In this document: in pieces, positions 8,011 through 16,014 of the stretch | How positions within the stretch are numbered: the first letter of the stretch is position 1 | Layout: each line of letters begins with the position of its first letter | From: Prauserella shujinwangii | GTDB lineage: Bacteria; Actinomycetota; Actinomycetes; Mycobacteriales; Pseudonocardiaceae | DNA: 64,000 nt | Direction: 5' to 3' | Assembly (NCBI RefSeq): GCF_003001955.1 | Contig: NZ_PVNH01000006.1 | Coordinates: 248,001 to 312,000 of the forward strand | Notes under the pieces: model-generated | The model's database searches: none | What the model saw: only the letters and a program-made list of their open reading frames with translations | What the model was told of the DNA's origin: nothing | Translations under genes and position numbers: made by a program

Positions 8011-9192
8011 CTAGACGGGCAACCCCGCCCGGTACGCCATCCCCCGCAACTCGCGCCCCACGGCATCACGCTTCGCCCTGGCAAGTAGCTCAGCGAGCAC
8101 CGACCGCATGAAGGGGTGCCGGTGAATCCTGGCGGGCGAGATCATCTCCGCCCGGCGCAGCATCATCACGGCATTGTCGCGTTGCTTCGGCAAGCGCGCG
8201 AGTGCCCGCCCGTACTCGCGGTAGTACGCGGACAGGCGGGTCGGGGAAGGCAGCGCGTCCGGGTTCACGGTTTCCGCGATCCTCGCCGCTTCGGCGTGCT
8301 CGCCCGCTTCGAGCGCGACGCTCATGCGCCACACACCGACATTGGACGGGCCGAACCCGAAGTACAGCGCGTCCCCCTCGCCCGTGTGCTCGGCAAGATC
8401 ACCGGCGTGCTCCAGCGCCGCGACGCGCTCAGCATGATCCTTGCTCGCAGCCGACACGAGCGACAATGTGAGAGCGAGCATCCCGCTCACCTGTGCCGCT
8501 TCCGGCGTATCGGTACCAGGGTCGGCGGCGGACAGGCTGTCTCGCGCCAGCCCGAACCCACCAGCACCGATCAGGCCGAACGCCGTCCCGAAGGCGCTCA
8601 CAGCGTCGTACAACGGCTCGTCAAGGCGCTCGGCGGCTTGCTTCGCGAGGGAACTCGCCTGCCACGCGAGGTCAAGACTCGCCCCGATATCGCCCAACCA
8701 CGCTTGCGTACCTTGTACGTGCGTCATCACGAGCAGACGGAGAACCTCACGCTCGTCGCGGTTGGCGCGCAATGTCGTATGCAGGTCGCGAACAAGACCG
8801 GGAAGCTTCGCGCCGACCAGCGCATAGTCGCAATCCCGTTGCGCCGTAAGGACTTCCTCAGTACGTGCGCGTAGCTCGTCAAGCGGCGCGACGCGTCCGC
8901 GCGGTTCATTCATGCTCGCACTGAGCAGCGACAGCCGAACGTCGTTGAGCGAACGATCCTCGTCCAGCTCGCCCGCCGTCGTCACGGCCGTACGGGTGAT
9001 CTCACTGGGCGCAACGTCCAGCGCGTTCGCGAGTGCAACGATGAGTGAACGCCTGTCCAGGGCACGCTCGCCGCTTTCCAGCCGCGACAGGTAGCTAGCC
9101 GAGATACCGGCGAGCCCGGCCACGACAGCGAGCGACTTGCCCCGCGCGTGCCTGATCGCCCGAAGGTTCCGGCCAACGTCAGGCGTGCCCAT
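8011..9192 (-). CDS. XRE-type helix-turn-helix regulator with a helical-repeat C-terminus
   Basis: Residues 5-60 form an XRE DNA-binding domain (GRNLRAIRHARGKSLAVVAG then ISASYLSRLESGERALDRRS). The remaining 330 residues are Ala/Leu/Glu-rich helical pairs like the TPR region of actinomycete XRE regulators that bind peptides or small proteins. I chose the ATG at 9192 because the domain begins immediately after it; a GTG at 9243 would add 17 residues. No clear ribosome site decides between them. It heads a three-gene cassette with two small Cys-rich genes, an arrangement reminiscent of regulator/small-protein pairs common in actinomycetes. The cassette has no integrase or transposase. Confidence 0.8.
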   Translation of the reverse strand: MGTPDVGRNLRAIRHARGKSLAVVAGLAGISASYLSRLESGERALDRRSLIVALANALDVAPSEITRTAVTTAGELDEDRSLNDVRLSLLSASMNEPRGRVAPLDELRARTEEVLTAQRDCDYALVGAKLPGLVRDLHTTLRANRDEREVLRLLVMTHVQGTQAWLGDIGASLDLAWQASSLAKQAAERLDEPLYDAVSAFGTAFGLIGAGGFGLARDSLSAADPGTDTPEAAQVSGMLALTLSLVSAASKDHAERVAALEHAGDLAEHTGEGDALYFGFGPSNVGVWRMSVALEAGEHAEAARIAETVNPDALPSPTRLSAYYREYGRALARLPKQRDNAVMMLRRAEMISPARIHRHPFMRSVLAELLARAKRDAVGRELRGMAYRAGLPV

Positions 9193-9267
9193 GCCGTCAG
9201 GGTACCGGCCGACCTCATCCGGCAGCCGCACTAATCCGATCACTTTGCTGGCGCGCAGTACCGGCGG

Positions 9268-10491
9268 TCACTCCGCGCTCGCAAGGTCCCCACGCGTGAG
9301 CATGTCGTCGTCAACGGCCAGCTGCCCGTCAACGATCCGCTGGAGCGCGTCGCCGTGATCCCACACGTTCACGTTCAGCGCGGCGGTGACGCGGCCGTCG
9401 CGCAGCCAGAACGCCACGAACGCGCGGTCGGCGAGGTCGCCGCGCACCACGAGCCGGTCGGTGCCTGGATCGGCGAGGCCCCGGTACTCACAGCCCAGGT
9501 CGTACTGGTCGGAGAAGAAGAACGGACTCGCGGTGTACGGCTCGTGCTCGCCGAGCAGGTTGCCCGCCACGTGCTCGCCCTGGTCCTTGGCCGCGGCCCA
9601 GTGCTCCACCCGCACCCGCCTGCCGTGGCGGGGATGGAAGTGGGACGCGATGTCGCCGGCCGCGAAGACGTCGGGCGCCGCCGTGCGCAGGCCCGCGTCC
9701 ACGCCGACCCCACCGTCGTCGGCCGGTTCGAGCCCGGCCCGGTGGGCCAGGTCGATCCTCGGCTCGGCGCCGACCGCCACCAGCACCACGTCGCCGGTCA
9801 CCTCGCTCCCGTCGGCCAGGCGCACCCCGGTGACGCCGTCCGGCCCGCCGGTGACCGCGTCGATCTTCGCGCCGAGCCGCCACCGGACGCCGTGCTCGGT
9901 GTGCAGGTCGCGGAACACGGCGGACACCTCGTCGCCGAGCACGTCGTGCAGCGGGCCGGGAGCCTGGTCGACGACGGTGACCTCGGCGCCGTGGTGGTGT
10001 GCGGCCGCGGCGGCCTCGGTGCCGATCCAGCCCGCCCCGACGATCACGACCCGCCGCGCGGACACCAGCGCCGCACGCAGGCCCAGCGCGTCGTCGAGGG
10101 TGCGCAGCGTCCACAGTCCGGGCAGGTCCCCGCCCGGCACCGGCAGCACCCGCGGCCGGGAGCCGGTGGCGAGCAGCAGGCGGTCGTAGCGATGCTCCCC
10201 GCCCCGGTCGTCGGTCACCACCCGGGCGCCGAGCTCCACCCTGGTCGCCGGCACGCCGGGCCGCAGGTCGATGTCGTGCTCGGCGTAGAAACCCTCGTCG
10301 TGCACCCAGTCGGGTTCGTCGGTGTCGCCGAGCAGGACCGCCTTGGACAGGGGCGGCAGCTCGTACGGCCGGTGCCGCTCGGCACCGAGCACCAGCACCT
10401 CGCCGTCGAAACCGCGGCCGCGCAGGCTCGCCGCCGCCGTGGCTCCGGCCAGGCCGCTCCCGACGATCACGACCCGCCGCGGTCCGGGCAT
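9268..10491 (-). CDS. FAD/NAD-dependent ferredoxin (rubredoxin) reductase-type oxidoreductase
   Basis: The 407-residue protein has two Rossmann motifs: VVIVGSGLAGATAAASL for FAD near residue 6 and VVIVGAGWIGTEAAAAA for NAD(P)H near residue 145. It also carries the family's DVFAAGDIA motif and a C-terminal reductase dimer domain. Such enzymes pass electrons from NAD(P)H to ferredoxins that serve cytochromes P450 or dioxygenases; no partner is adjacent. I chose the ATG at 10491, preceded by GGGGAGC. The last 14 or so residues come from DNA that differs from the second copy of this gene end at 7239, so the C-terminus was probably swapped when the cassette arrived. Confidence 0.87.
   Translation of the reverse strand: MPGPRRVVIVGSGLAGATAAASLRGRGFDGEVLVLGAERHRPYELPPLSKAVLLGDTDEPDWVHDEGFYAEHDIDLRPGVPATRVELGARVVTDDRGGEHRYDRLLLATGSRPRVLPVPGGDLPGLWTLRTLDDALGLRAALVSARRVVIVGAGWIGTEAAAAAHHHGAEVTVVDQAPGPLHDVLGDEVSAVFRDLHTEHGVRWRLGAKIDAVTGGPDGVTGVRLADGSEVTGDVVLVAVGAEPRIDLAHRAGLEPADDGGVGVDAGLRTAAPDVFAAGDIASHFHPRHGRRVRVEHWAAAKDQGEHVAGNLLGEHEPYTASPFFFSDQYDLGCEYRGLADPGTDRLVVRGDLADRAFVAFWLRDGRVTAALNVNVWDHGDALQRIVDGQLAVDDDMLTRGDLASAE
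9312..9479. repeat. Right copy of a 168-bp direct repeat
   Basis: This copy lies within the C-terminal coding part of the intact ferredoxin reductase gene and matches 7283-7450 at 167 of 168 positions. The DNA between the copies (7451-9311) is the cassette. Homologous recombination between the copies would excise about 2 kb and restore one intact gene end. Confidence 0.9.
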
Positions 10492-10667
10492 CGGAGTGCT
10501 CCCCTGCTTCGGTGGCGCTGCCGATCCGACGGTACCGCGCCGGGCCGGTAACGGCAGCCCGCGCAAAACAGATACACATCGTTCGCGCGGAACGCGTCAT
10601 GGCCCCTGCCCCCGGTCGTCCCACCCGCACAACGCACGAGACCCGACTGGACGAAGGGCGAGACGAC

Positions 10668-10880
10668 GTGGCAGTGCGAGACGAATGGGCGATCGCGTGC
10701 CGGGACATCGCAGGCAGGCGACGCGAGCTGACCGTCTTCGTCAGCAACGACCGGGTGGTGCTGGTGGCGCCACCGGGCGAGGCGGCGGTGCTCGCCCCGC
10801 TGGACGTGGGCAGACTGCGCGCCGCGCTGCGGGACGCCGTCGTGACCGTGGCCAGCTCCGGCGAGAACGACGATGGGTGA
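10668..10880 (+). CDS. Small hypothetical protein
   Basis: This is a 70-residue soluble protein with no motif I recognise. It reads as a short beta-strand part (LTVFVSNDRVVLVAPPGEAA) followed by a helix rich in Leu, Arg and Ala. The GTG at 10668 is preceded by AAGGGCGAG; the open frame extends upstream without a better start. It lies between the divergent reductase gene and the acyl-CoA reductase gene and ends 20 bases before a palindrome. Confidence 0.5.
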   Translation: MAVRDEWAIACRDIAGRRRELTVFVSNDRVVLVAPPGEAAVLAPLDVGRLRAALRDAVVTVASSGENDDG

Positions 10881-10899
10881 ATCCAGGACCCCTACCGAA

Positions 10900-10917
10900 A
10901 CCTACTCCGGAGTAGGT
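10900..10917. promoter_or_regulatory. Perfect 18-bp palindrome before the acyl-CoA reductase gene
   Basis: ACCTACTCCGGAGTAGGT is a perfect palindrome ending 13 bases before the ATG at 10931. Its size and symmetry fit a TetR-type operator overlapping the promoter or leader. No TetR gene is nearby. Confidence 0.55.
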
Positions 10918-10930
10918 AATCTGCTCCGCG

Positions 10931-12922
10931 ATGACCACCTACTTCCTCACGGGCGCGACCGGCTTCATCGGGCGCCGGCTGGCCGCCGCCCTGCTCGCCA
11001 GGCCCGGTACCGAGACCGTGTACGCGCTGGTGCGGGAGACCTCCCGCGGCAGGCTCGCCGACCTCGCGGCGCACTGGCCGAACGCCGACCGCCTGGTGCC
11101 CGTCACCGGTGACCTGACCGAGCCCGCCCTCGGCGTGGACCCCTCGGCCCTGCGGCCGATCGACCACCTCGTCCACCTGGGCGCCGTCTACGACTTCACC
11201 GCGAGCCCGGCCGCCAATCGGATGGCCAATGTGGACGGCACGCGCAACGCCCTCGACTTCGCCGCCCTCGCCCGCGCAGGCCGCTTACACCACGTGTCGT
11301 CGATCGCCGTCGTCGGCGACCACATCGGACCGTTCACCGAACGCGACTTCGACCTCGGCCAGCGGTTCCCCTCCTCCTACCACGCCACGAAGTTCGAGGC
11401 CGAACGACTCGTGCGCGAGCAGGACCGCGTGCCGTACTCGGTGTACCGGCCCTCGGCGGTGGTGGGCGACTCCCGCACCGGCGAGATGGACAAGATCGAC
11501 GGGCCCTACTTCTTCCTCCCCGCCCTGTCCCGGCTCGCCGCGCTGCCGACGCGGCTCCCGCTGGTGACGCCCGAACTCGGCGCCACCAACCTGGTCCCGG
11601 TCGACTACGTGGTGGACGCCCTGGAACACCTGCTCCACGTCGACGCGCCGGCCGGCACGACCTACCACCTGGCCTCGCCCCGGCCACAGCCGCTGACCGA
11701 GGTCTACAACGCCTTCGCCGCCGCCGCGGGCGCACCCCGCGTGCGGACGGTGCCCGCGGGTGACCCGGCCACGCTGCGGGCGTTCGGAACCCGGATCGCG
11801 CGGCTGGCCGCCGCGGGCGCGGACCAGCTGCCCGGCGGCACCGCCGCCCTGCGGGCGGTGTTCGACGAGCTGGGCGTCCCCGTCGAGGTGCTGCCGCACC
11901 TCCACCTCGACGCCGTCATCGACACCGACCGCACGGTCGCCGCGCTCGCCGGTTCCACCGTGACGCTGCCCGAGCTCACCGAGTACGCGCGGCCGCTGTA
12001 CGAGTACTGGCGCGACCGGCTCGATCCGGACCGTGCGCGGCGCAGGCCCGCGGGCGGGCGGCTGCGCGGCCGGACCGTGCTGATCACGGGGGCCTCCTCG
12101 GGCATCGGCCGGGCCACCGCGCTGCTCGCGGCGCGGCGCGGGGCGACGGTGCTGCTGGTCGCGCGCCGGGCCGACGAGCTGGAACGCGTGCGCGCCGAGG
12201 TGGCCGCGGCAGGCGGCCGGGCGGCCGCCTACCCGTGCGACCTCACCGACGGCGACGCCGTCGACGCGCTCGTGAAGGTGGTGCTGGCCGAGCACGGCGG
12301 CGTCGACATGCTCGTGAACAACGCGGGCCGGTCGATCCGGCGCTCGCTGCTGCTGTCCACCGAACGCTTCCACGACTTCGAGCGCACCATGGCCATCAAC
12401 TACTTCGGCCCGGTGCGGCTCACGCTGGGGCTGCTGCCGTCGATGGCGCGGCGCCGGTTCGGGCACGTCGTCAACGTCACGACACAGGGCCTGGAGACGG
12501 ACACCCCGCGGTTCTCGGCGTACCTGGCCTCCAAGGCGGCGCTGGAGGAGTTCGGGCGCACGGCCGGGCGGGAGACGCTGTCCGACGGGATCACGTTCAG
12601 TTCGGTGCGGATGCCCCTGGTGCGCACCGACATGATCGCGCCGACCGGGCTGTACCGGTCACTGCCCGCGATCAGCCCCGGGAAGGCGGCGGCGCTCGTC
12701 GTGCGGGCGCTGGAGCGGCGGCCGGAGCTCGTGAGCAGGCCGGAGGGCACGGCCGCCGAACTGGCGGCCAGGGTGACGCCGCGCCTGGCGCGGTTCGTGG
12801 CGCACCTGGCCTACCGGGTCGCACCGGAGTCGGCGCCGGAGGCCCGCGACCTGCCACGGCAGCCACCGTTGGCCGCCGTGGCCGGCACGCTCACCCGGCT
12901 GCTCTGGCGCCGCCGCGCCTGA
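10931..12922 (+). CDS. Two-domain SDR protein, fatty acyl-CoA reductase type (AcrA1-like)
   Basis: The 663-residue protein joins two short-chain dehydrogenase domains. Residues 1-365 form an extended SDR with an NAD(P)-binding LTGATGFIGRRLAAAL and an active-site SSYHATK. Residues 370-610 form a classical SDR with LITGASSGIGRATALLAARR, the NNAG motif and an active-site SAYLASK. This order and length match the mycobacterial AcrA1-type fatty acyl-CoA reductases thought to make fatty aldehydes or alcohols for lipids. The C-terminal 50 residues look basic and may touch the membrane. It is expressed alone, with a palindrome immediately upstream and a hairpin downstream. Confidence 0.82.
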   Translation: MTTYFLTGATGFIGRRLAAALLARPGTETVYALVRETSRGRLADLAAHWPNADRLVPVTGDLTEPALGVDPSALRPIDHLVHLGAVYDFTASPAANRMANVDGTRNALDFAALARAGRLHHVSSIAVVGDHIGPFTERDFDLGQRFPSSYHATKFEAERLVREQDRVPYSVYRPSAVVGDSRTGEMDKIDGPYFFLPALSRLAALPTRLPLVTPELGATNLVPVDYVVDALEHLLHVDAPAGTTYHLASPRPQPLTEVYNAFAAAAGAPRVRTVPAGDPATLRAFGTRIARLAAAGADQLPGGTAALRAVFDELGVPVEVLPHLHLDAVIDTDRTVAALAGSTVTLPELTEYARPLYEYWRDRLDPDRARRRPAGGRLRGRTVLITGASSGIGRATALLAARRGATVLLVARRADELERVRAEVAAAGGRAAAYPCDLTDGDAVDALVKVVLAEHGGVDMLVNNAGRSIRRSLLLSTERFHDFERTMAINYFGPVRLTLGLLPSMARRRFGHVVNVTTQGLETDTPRFSAYLASKAALEEFGRTAGRETLSDGITFSSVRMPLVRTDMIAPTGLYRSLPAISPGKAAALVVRALERRPELVSRPEGTAAELAARVTPRLARFVAHLAYRVAPESAPEARDLPRQPPLAAVAGTLTRLLWRRRA

Positions 12923-12937
12923 CCCGGGTCACCGGCG

Positions 12938-12984
12938 GTGAACGGCACCTTCCCCGCGCCCGGCGCGGGGCAGGTGCCCTTCAC
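12938..12984. terminator. Intergenic hairpin, GTGAAnGGC family
   Basis: Long imperfect arms, beginning GTGAACGGCACCTTCC and ending CAGGTGCCCTTCAC, flank a GC-rich tip. It starts 16 bases after the acyl-CoA reductase stop and probably terminates that transcript. The same family occurs at 16027-16081, 54625-54673 and 58797-58849. Confidence 0.7.
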
Positions 12985-13018
12985 TGCGCGCCGCCGTCCG
13001 CGCACCTAACGTGGAGAC

Positions 13019-13768
13019 GTGGCAACGGGCGAGCGGAAGCGCACGGACGCACCACCGGGGGCCGCGGCACGGACGCACGCCGTGCTCAGCGCGGCCCTGC
13101 TCGCCCTGGGTTCCGGCGCGGTCCTGTGGGGCGCGACCCAGCGGCCCGCGACCGACGCGGAACTGGCGCCGCTCGGGTCGGCCGAGTACGTCCAGGTGCT
13201 GGCCGAGAACATCGTCGCCGCCGAGCACGAGTGGCGGGCGGTGCACGCCGCGCTGCTGGCGGGCGCGCTGCTGTGGGCCCTCGGCGCGCCGGCGCTGCGC
13301 ATGCGCACCGGGGGCGGGTTCACGGGCACCGGGCTGCTGGCGCTCGGGATGGGTGCCGCGCTGTGGACCGTGGCGCTCGTGCTCGACGGCTTCGTGGCGC
13401 CGGTGCGTGCCTCGGCGGCCGCGGCGCAGAGTTTCACCGTGCGCTCGCTCGACGGCTTCCGGGCCACCCACGAGGCGGCGGCGACGCTGGGGGTCCTCGG
13501 CTGGCTGCTGATCGGGCTCGGGGTCGCGGCGCTGTCCTCGGCCGCGGTCGCCGCGCGCGAGCTGCCGGGACCGGTGCGCTTCGGCACCGGCGTGCCCGGC
13601 GTGCTCGTGGGACTGTGGCCGCTCGCGGCGGTGGGTGCCGGGTTCTTCCGGCCGGGCGTGTTCACCAGCGAGCTGTGGCGGCCCACGGCGGCGGTCACCG
13701 CGGTCTGGTTCGTCGTCGCCGCGGCGGCACTGGTGTGGACAAGCCTCGTGAGTGCCAAGCAGGGTTAG
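13019..13768 (+). CDS. Hypothetical multi-pass membrane protein
   Basis: The 249-residue protein has about six hydrophobic segments (for example AVLSAALLALGSGAVLWGA near residue 21 and VLGWLLIGLGVAALSSAAVA near residue 160), short loops and no catalytic motif I recognise. The GTG at 13019 begins a short basic N-terminus before the first helix. The stop codon lies inside a GTGAGTG-family hairpin, so the last few residues are encoded by repeat sequence. Function unknown. Confidence 0.65.
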   Translation: MATGERKRTDAPPGAAARTHAVLSAALLALGSGAVLWGATQRPATDAELAPLGSAEYVQVLAENIVAAEHEWRAVHAALLAGALLWALGAPALRMRTGGGFTGTGLLALGMGAALWTVALVLDGFVAPVRASAAAAQSFTVRSLDGFRATHEAAATLGVLGWLLIGLGVAALSSAAVAARELPGPVRFGTGVPGVLVGLWPLAAVGAGFFRPGVFTSELWRPTAAVTAVWFVVAAAALVWTSLVSAKQG

Positions 13769-13789
13769 AACCACGTTTCTCACTCACGA
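13746..13789. terminator. Intergenic hairpin, GTGAGTG family, imperfect
   Basis: The outer arms TCGTGAGTG and CACTCACGA pair exactly, while the inner part is only partly complementary around GGTTAGAACCACG. It overlaps the 3' end of the membrane-protein gene and ends 13 bases before the next ATG, so it would separate two genes on the same strand. Confidence 0.6.
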
Positions 13790-13801
13790 CCTGGGGGCGG
13801 C

Positions 13802-15328
13802 ATGGAGCAGGCGAACGGGATCGGCGAGGTGCTGCTGCGTGCGGACGACCCGGAGGAGCTGAGCGGGTGGTACGCCGAGCGGCTGGGTCTCGACACCGCC
13901 GTGGAGGGTCTTTCGGGCGAGCCGGAGCCCGGGCACGGGGGCCGTGCGGTGTTCACCGCCGCCGTCACCGGCCCGCGCGGCTGGGCGCTCACCATCGGGG
14001 TTCCCGACCTCGACGCCACCGTCGGCGCCCTGCGGGAGGCGGGGGTCGCGGTGGACGCCGACCCGGACGGCCGGTTCGCGCACCTGCACGATCCGGAGGG
14101 CAACCCCGTCCGGCTGTGCCGGGCGGGCACCGGCCGGGCGCGGCCGGAGGCGCCGGGACCGGACACCGGCGGCTATCTCCGCCCCCTCGACAACGATCCG
14201 GCCGATCCGGCCGAACCCGCCGGGACCGCGCGGCGGCACCGCTGGCTGCCCCTGGTGCCGATCGCGCTCGCCGCCGTCGTCGCCGTTGTGGTCACCACGA
14301 TCCTGGACTCGGGCGACCAGCCGGAGGCGACCGAGCAGTCTCCCCCGGCGACCACCACGCAGGCCGCGCTGCCGGTCGCCCCGACCAGCTCGGCCGCGCC
14401 GGGCGCGGTCCGGGTGGAGCGGCACGAGCCCGAGATGCTCGGCGTCACGGCGGGCTGGGAGCTGTTCGCCTACACCGGCCTGGAACTGGTCCGTATCGAG
14501 TTCGCGGAGGGCAGGATCACCCGCACCGAGCTGCGTGCGGCCGAGATGAGTGGGCCGGCCCAGCTCGTCGCGGGGCCACGGGGCGTGCTCGTCCAGCCGG
14601 AGGGCGACACCACGACCTGGTACGTGCCGGACGGGAAACCGCCCCGGACGGTGCCGGCGGCGGGCACTTCTGGCGGGCCGGCCCTGCCCGGTCCCGAGCC
14701 GGGCACGCTGTGGGTCCCGGTACACACGAACGGCCAGGCCCACCTCGAGCTGACGAGACTGTCCGGAGAACCGGTCGGCACCAGTGTGCCCATACCCGAG
14801 GGCTTCTGGCCGTCGGCGAGTGACGGAGCCGGAACCGTGTTCGGGCAGCACACCGGCGGCACCTACCGGGCTGGCACGGACGGCCTGCACCGCGTGACGA
14901 CCGGCGCGGTGGTCGCGGCGGGCCCGACCCACCTCCTCCTCGTCGAGTGCGACGACCGCGCACGCTGTTCCCGCGTCGTCGTCGACCGCGACTCGGGCGC
15001 CCGCAGGACGCTGCCCGGCACCACCGACGCCTCGTTCGGGTTGAGCGGGGTGGTGTCCCCCGACGGCGCGTTCGCCGCGCTGCCATCGTCGGCCAGCAAC
15101 CTGACGTACCAGCTGATCGACCTCCGGTCCGGGGCCGAGCACACCGTCGTGGAGCTGACGGAGTTGCATTCCGGCCAGCACCCGGTGTTCTCGCCCGACA
15201 GCCGCTGGCTGTTCGTGCCGGACTCCACGGGCGGCCTGGTCGCGTACGACACCCGCGAGCAGCACATGCGGTACCTGCCGGTCGAGATCTCCTCGGTCGA
15301 CCAGGTGGCCGTCCGGGCCGGGTCGTGA
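13802..15328 (+). CDS. Glyoxalase-domain / transmembrane / propeller-like fusion protein
   Basis: Residues 5-107 look like a VOC (glyoxalase/bleomycin-resistance) domain: an N-terminal LLRADDPEELSGWYAERLGL and a C-terminal AHLHDPEGNPVRL. A Pro-rich linker follows, then one membrane helix at about residues 149-168, a Ser/Thr/Pro/Ala stalk (170-200) and about 300 residues of repeated beta-strand pattern ending with VFSPDSRWLFVPDSTGGLVA, as in WD40/TolB-type propellers. The topology puts the VOC domain inside the cell and the propeller outside. I know of no described protein with this layout; it may be a signalling or scaffold protein. It lies 24 bases upstream of the O-methyltransferase gene. 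Confidence 0.72.
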   Translation: MEQANGIGEVLLRADDPEELSGWYAERLGLDTAVEGLSGEPEPGHGGRAVFTAAVTGPRGWALTIGVPDLDATVGALREAGVAVDADPDGRFAHLHDPEGNPVRLCRAGTGRARPEAPGPDTGGYLRPLDNDPADPAEPAGTARRHRWLPLVPIALAAVVAVVVTTILDSGDQPEATEQSPPATTTQAALPVAPTSSAAPGAVRVERHEPEMLGVTAGWELFAYTGLELVRIEFAEGRITRTELRAAEMSGPAQLVAGPRGVLVQPEGDTTTWYVPDGKPPRTVPAAGTSGGPALPGPEPGTLWVPVHTNGQAHLELTRLSGEPVGTSVPIPEGFWPSASDGAGTVFGQHTGGTYRAGTDGLHRVTTGAVVAAGPTHLLLVECDDRARCSRVVVDRDSGARRTLPGTTDASFGLSGVVSPDGAFAALPSSASNLTYQLIDLRSGAEHTVVELTELHSGQHPVFSPDSRWLFVPDSTGGLVAYDTREQHMRYLPVEISSVDQVAVRAGS

Positions 15329-15351
15329 GCACGCGGCTACGCTCGGAACAC

Positions 15352-16014
15352 ATGACGCAGGACACCTGGACCGCGGTCGACGCCTTCCTCAGCTCGCAGC
15401 TCGTCTCCCCCGACAGCGCGCTCGACGCCGCGCTCGAGGCCAGCCACCAGGCCGGGCTGCCGCCCATCGCCGTCTCCCCGAACGAGGGGAAGCTGCTGTA
15501 CCTGCTGGCCAGGATCGCGCGCGCCCGCGCGATCCTGGAGATCGGCACCCTCGGTGGCTACAGCACGATCTGGCTGGGACGGGCGCTGCCGCCGGACGGG
15601 CGCCTGGTGACGCTGGAGGCGGAGCAGGCGCACGCCGACGTCGCCCGGCGCAACGTGGACCGGGCCGGGCTGACCGGCGTCGTGGACATCCGCGTCGGCC
15701 GCGCCCTGGACACGCTGCCGACCCTGCGCGGCGACGGGCTGTTCGACCTGGTGTTCGTCGACGCGGACAAGCAGAGCAACCCCGACTACTTCCGCTGGGC
15801 GCTGGAGCTCACCCGGCCCGGCAGCGTGATCGTGGTGGACAACGTCGTGCGCTCCGGCGCGATCACCGAGCGCGGCAGCGAGGACCCCGCGATCCGGGGC
15901 ACGCAGTACCTGTTCGAACTGATGGCGGCCGAGCCCCGCGTCGAGGCCACCGCGCTGCAGACGGTCGGCGCCAAGGGCCACGACGGGCTCGCGATCGCGC
16001 TCGTCACCGGCTGA
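15352..16014 (+). CDS. SAM-dependent O-methyltransferase, catechol-OMT type
   Basis: The 220-residue protein matches the class I O-methyltransferase family 3. It has the SAM-binding ILEIGTLGGYSTIWLGRALP around residue 62, an acidic LVTLEAE after the second strand, and the metal-binding VFVDADKQSNPDYF near residue 138 followed by a DN pair (VVDNVVRSG). The family methylates catechol-like hydroxyls with a divalent metal. I chose the ATG at 15352; an upstream in-frame GTG at 15325 overlaps the previous gene's stop. Its 3' end overlaps the convergent ABC ATPase gene by 11 bases. Confidence 0.85.
   Translation: MTQDTWTAVDAFLSSQLVSPDSALDAALEASHQAGLPPIAVSPNEGKLLYLLARIARARAILEIGTLGGYSTIWLGRALPPDGRLVTLEAEQAHADVARRNVDRAGLTGVVDIRVGRALDTLPTLRGDGLFDLVFVDADKQSNPDYFRWALELTRPGSVIVVDNVVRSGAITERGSEDPAIRGTQYLFELMAAEPRVEATALQTVGAKGHDGLAIALVTG

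Noticed and set aside
7283-9479. Repeat-flanked cassette considered as an insertion sequence or integrative element
   Set aside because: There is no transposase, integrase or terminal inverted repeat, and the repeats are gene fragments. Called a cassette only.
12235-14823. An 862-residue plus-strand frame
   Set aside because: It overlaps the end of the acyl-CoA reductase gene, the membrane-protein gene and the VOC fusion gene in another frame and has no recognisable domain.
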